A stretch of 64,000 nt of DNA from Sporohalobacter salinus (lineage in GTDB: Bacteria; Bacillota; Halanaerobiia; Halobacteroidales; Acetohalobiaceae): the NCBI RefSeq assembly GCF_016908635.1, contig NZ_JAFBEG010000001.1, forward strand, positions 124,001 through 188,000, written 5' to 3'. The notes beneath the pieces were generated by a model. That model saw only the letters and a program-made list of their open reading frames with translations. It was not told where the DNA came from and made no database searches. Each line of letters starts with the position of its first letter. Position 1 is the first letter of the stretch. Both the position numbers and the translations under genes were made by a program. Shown here one piece after another: positions 62,404 to 64,000 of the stretch.

Positions 62404-63687
62404 ATGTTAGAAATTATAGAGGAAAGTTGTACCGGCTGTGGTATATGTGTAGATAAGTGTCCATTTAACGCTTTAGAGATGAAAGATGAAGTGGCAGTAG
62501 TTAATGAAAATAAATGTACTTTATGTGGAGTATGTGTAGAAGCTTGTCCAGTAGATGCGATGGAAATAGAAGATAAACAAGAAAATACATCTCAAGTAGA
62601 TCTTTCAGCTTATGATGGAGTTTGGGTATTAGCAGAACAAAGATCAAATAAATTATTGGATGTATCTTTAGAGCTAGTTAGTGAAGCTAGAAAATTAGCA
62701 GATGAATTGGATGAAGAAGTATCAGCAGTTTTATTAGGTGACGATATAGAACATGGAGCCCAAGAATTAATTGCTTATGGAGCTGATCATGTTTATTTAA
62801 TAGAAGATGAAGCATTAAAGGATTATAGAACTAATGCTTATACTCATGTAACAGCTGAATTAATTGAAGAATATAAACCAGAAATAGTTTTATTAGGGGC
62901 TACTCATAACGGGCGAGATTTAGGACCAAGATTAGCTTCTAGATTGGAGACAGGTTTAACAGCAGATTGTACTGAATTAGCAATAGATCAAGAAAAGGAA
63001 ATTTTATTACAGACTCGTCCAGCTTTTGGCGGGAACTTAATGGCTACCATTATTTGCCCAGATCATAGACCGCAGATGTCAACAGTAAGACCAGGGGTAA
63101 TGGTTAAGTCTGAACCTGATTATAGTCGAACTGGGAATATAACAAAAGCAGAGGTGGATTTAGGAGATGAGATTGAATCAGAAGTTAAGAATCGAATTTT
63201 CAATATTAATTCTCATTTACATGATGCAGAAATTTTCACTAGAATTAAAGAGATAGTAAAAGAAGCTAGTGAAAGTGTTAATTTAGAAGAAGCCGAGATA
63301 ATAGTAGCAGGAGGAAGAGGAGTAGGAGAACCAGAAAGATTTACAGTAATTGAAGAATTGGCATCTGAGTTAGGAGGAGAAGTAGGAGCTTCAAGAGCAG
63401 TAGTAGATGAAGGATGGATAGCTCAAGAACATCAAGTTGGTCAAACTGGTAAGACAGTACAGCCGAAATTATATATAGCTTGTGGTATATCAGGAGCAAT
63501 TCAACATAGAGCAGGGATGGAGAATTCAGATTATATTATAGCAATTAATACAGATAAAGATGCAGAGATATTTAATGTTTGTGATTATGGGATTGTAGGA
63601 GACTTGCATGAAATAGTACCATTGTTATGTAAGGCATTTAAAGGAGAAGGAGATAATCAAACTAAAGAAGAAGTTGTCGCTAGCTAA
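62404..63687 (+). CDS. etfA: electron transfer flavoprotein alpha subunit with N-terminal 2[4Fe-4S] ferredoxin domain
   Basis: The 427-residue protein begins with a ferredoxin domain holding two clusters (CTGCGICVDKCP and CTLCGVCVEACP, residues 9-52). Then comes the EtfA flavoprotein region (LLGATHNGRDLGPRLASRLETGLTADCTEL) and the C-terminal FAD domain (VAGGRGVG, GASRAVVDEGW, QVGQTGKTVQPKLYIACGISGAIQH). Ferredoxin-extended EtfA is known from CarE of caffeyl-CoA reductase, whereas many clostridial Bcd-EtfA proteins lack it. The extra clusters probably wire the bifurcating flavin to a partner. Confidence 0.94.
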   Translation: MLEIIEESCTGCGICVDKCPFNALEMKDEVAVVNENKCTLCGVCVEACPVDAMEIEDKQENTSQVDLSAYDGVWVLAEQRSNKLLDVSLELVSEARKLADELDEEVSAVLLGDDIEHGAQELIAYGADHVYLIEDEALKDYRTNAYTHVTAELIEEYKPEIVLLGATHNGRDLGPRLASRLETGLTADCTELAIDQEKEILLQTRPAFGGNLMATIICPDHRPQMSTVRPGVMVKSEPDYSRTGNITKAEVDLGDEIESEVKNRIFNINSHLHDAEIFTRIKEIVKEASESVNLEEAEIIVAGGRGVGEPERFTVIEELASELGGEVGASRAVVDEGWIAQEHQVGQTGKTVQPKLYIACGISGAIQHRAGMENSDYIIAINTDKDAEIFNVCDYGIVGDLHEIVPLLCKAFKGEGDNQTKEEVVAS

Positions 63688-63698
63688 GAATAAAGGCA

Positions 63699-63741
63699 GA
63701 TTATCCCCTTTTTGAACTAGGAATTCAAGGAGGGGATAATC
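63699..63741 (+). terminator. hairpin after etfA, end of the lysine operon
   Basis: GATTATCCCC (63699-63708) pairs with GGGGATAATC (63732-63741), and TTGAA/TTCAA extend the stem inside. There is no T-run after it, so it may act with Rho or stabilise the mRNA end. The remaining 63742-64000 is very AT-rich and shows no feature. Confidence 0.6.
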
Positions 63742-64000
63742 ACAATTGATTGAAATTAATAAATTTAATAGGTTGGTAGTTATAAGATTATAATTTTAAT
63801 TGTGTGTGTGAACATATTTAAGTATATTATTTATTATTTTTATTAAATAAATTATTTTAATTTGTATAATTTATGGTTTATTTGTGATTTATATAGTTTT
63901 TATATATAATTTAAATAATTGGTGAATTATAAATAGATATAATCAAAAATAATTAGGAAGTTAAAATGACAAATTTTATTATTTAAATATTGTTATTTTA

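Noticed and set aside
63742-64000. A gene or small RNA in the terminal AT-rich stretch.
   Set aside because: There is no frame with a ribosome binding site and no stable hairpin; the window ends before any next feature.

Overview
The window is AT-rich (low-GC) DNA with compact operons, AGGAGG-type ribosome binding sites and many TTG/GTG starts. A TolC-adaptor-RND efflux operon shows a double-membrane cell. Bacillus-like gene orders (accDA-pfkA-pyk, TRAP-controlled trp genes), strictly anaerobic amino-acid fermentation and slightly acidic proteins fit an anaerobic diderm Firmicute, probably of the Halanaerobiales (Halobacteroidaceae type). That placement is inferred from gene content, not from a marker gene. 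No rRNA, tRNA, CRISPR array or intact insertion sequence was seen.

Layout. 0-2 kb: a PgpA/YutG-type lipid phosphatase homolog and a hexapeptide-repeat protein. 1.6-9.1 kb: mtrB (the TRAP regulator) heads a trp operon: aroF-like, trpE, D, C, F, B, A, with trpG absent. Three arrays of (G/U)AG triplets with 5-nt period are visible: before an attenuator terminator, over the aroF-like ribosome binding site, and over the trpD ribosome binding site. The aroF-like protein has lost three of the four metal ligands of DAHP synthase. 9.1-13.3 kb (minus): Rrf2 regulator, CO-dehydrogenase-like protein, CooF-like ferredoxin and a FAD/NAD oxidoreductase. The CODH homolog keeps every Fe-S cysteine but lacks the acid-base residues of CO chemistry. 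13.8-20.8 kb: accDA-pfkA-pyk, then dapF-dapL. 20.7-28.6 kb: a sorbitol-type cassette (binding protein, ABC ATPase, permease, LacI regulator, polyol dehydrogenase, fructokinase), flanked by a diverged direct repeat of about 270 bp that gives it the structure of a single-crossover integration. 28.5-40.9 kb: a DUF4198 secreted protein, TetR plus an RND operon, two MATE pumps, DUF503, a LysM protein and an unusual UppS homolog. 41-63.7 kb: a lysine-fermentation regulon.

The lysine block is controlled by a sigma-54 activator (CBS-PAS-PAS-AAA+-HTH). I find three -24/-12 promoters: before the activator, before nhaC-kamA, and before the 16-kb kdd-to-etfA operon. Each has copies of a 16-bp inverted repeat, GATACA-N4-TGTATC, upstream. 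The encoded route is: lysine to beta-lysine (KamA), to 3,5-diaminohexanoate (KamDE, helped by KamB and the MutS-like KamC), to 5-amino-3-oxohexanoate (Kdd), then Kce with acetyl-CoA gives acetoacetate and 3-aminobutyryl-CoA. Kal gives crotonyl-CoA and Bcd/EtfAB gives butyryl-CoA. AtoDA moves CoA to acetoacetate, and thiolase yields acetyl-CoA. Every step is present, plus Hbd, Crt, an AtoE-type carrier and a ferredoxin-extended EtfA.

The strongest leads are the multi-site TRAP control with a probable DAHP-synthase pseudoenzyme, the CODH homolog without CO-chemistry residues, the sigma-54 lysine regulon with near-identical promoter geometry, and the duplication-flanked sugar cassette.
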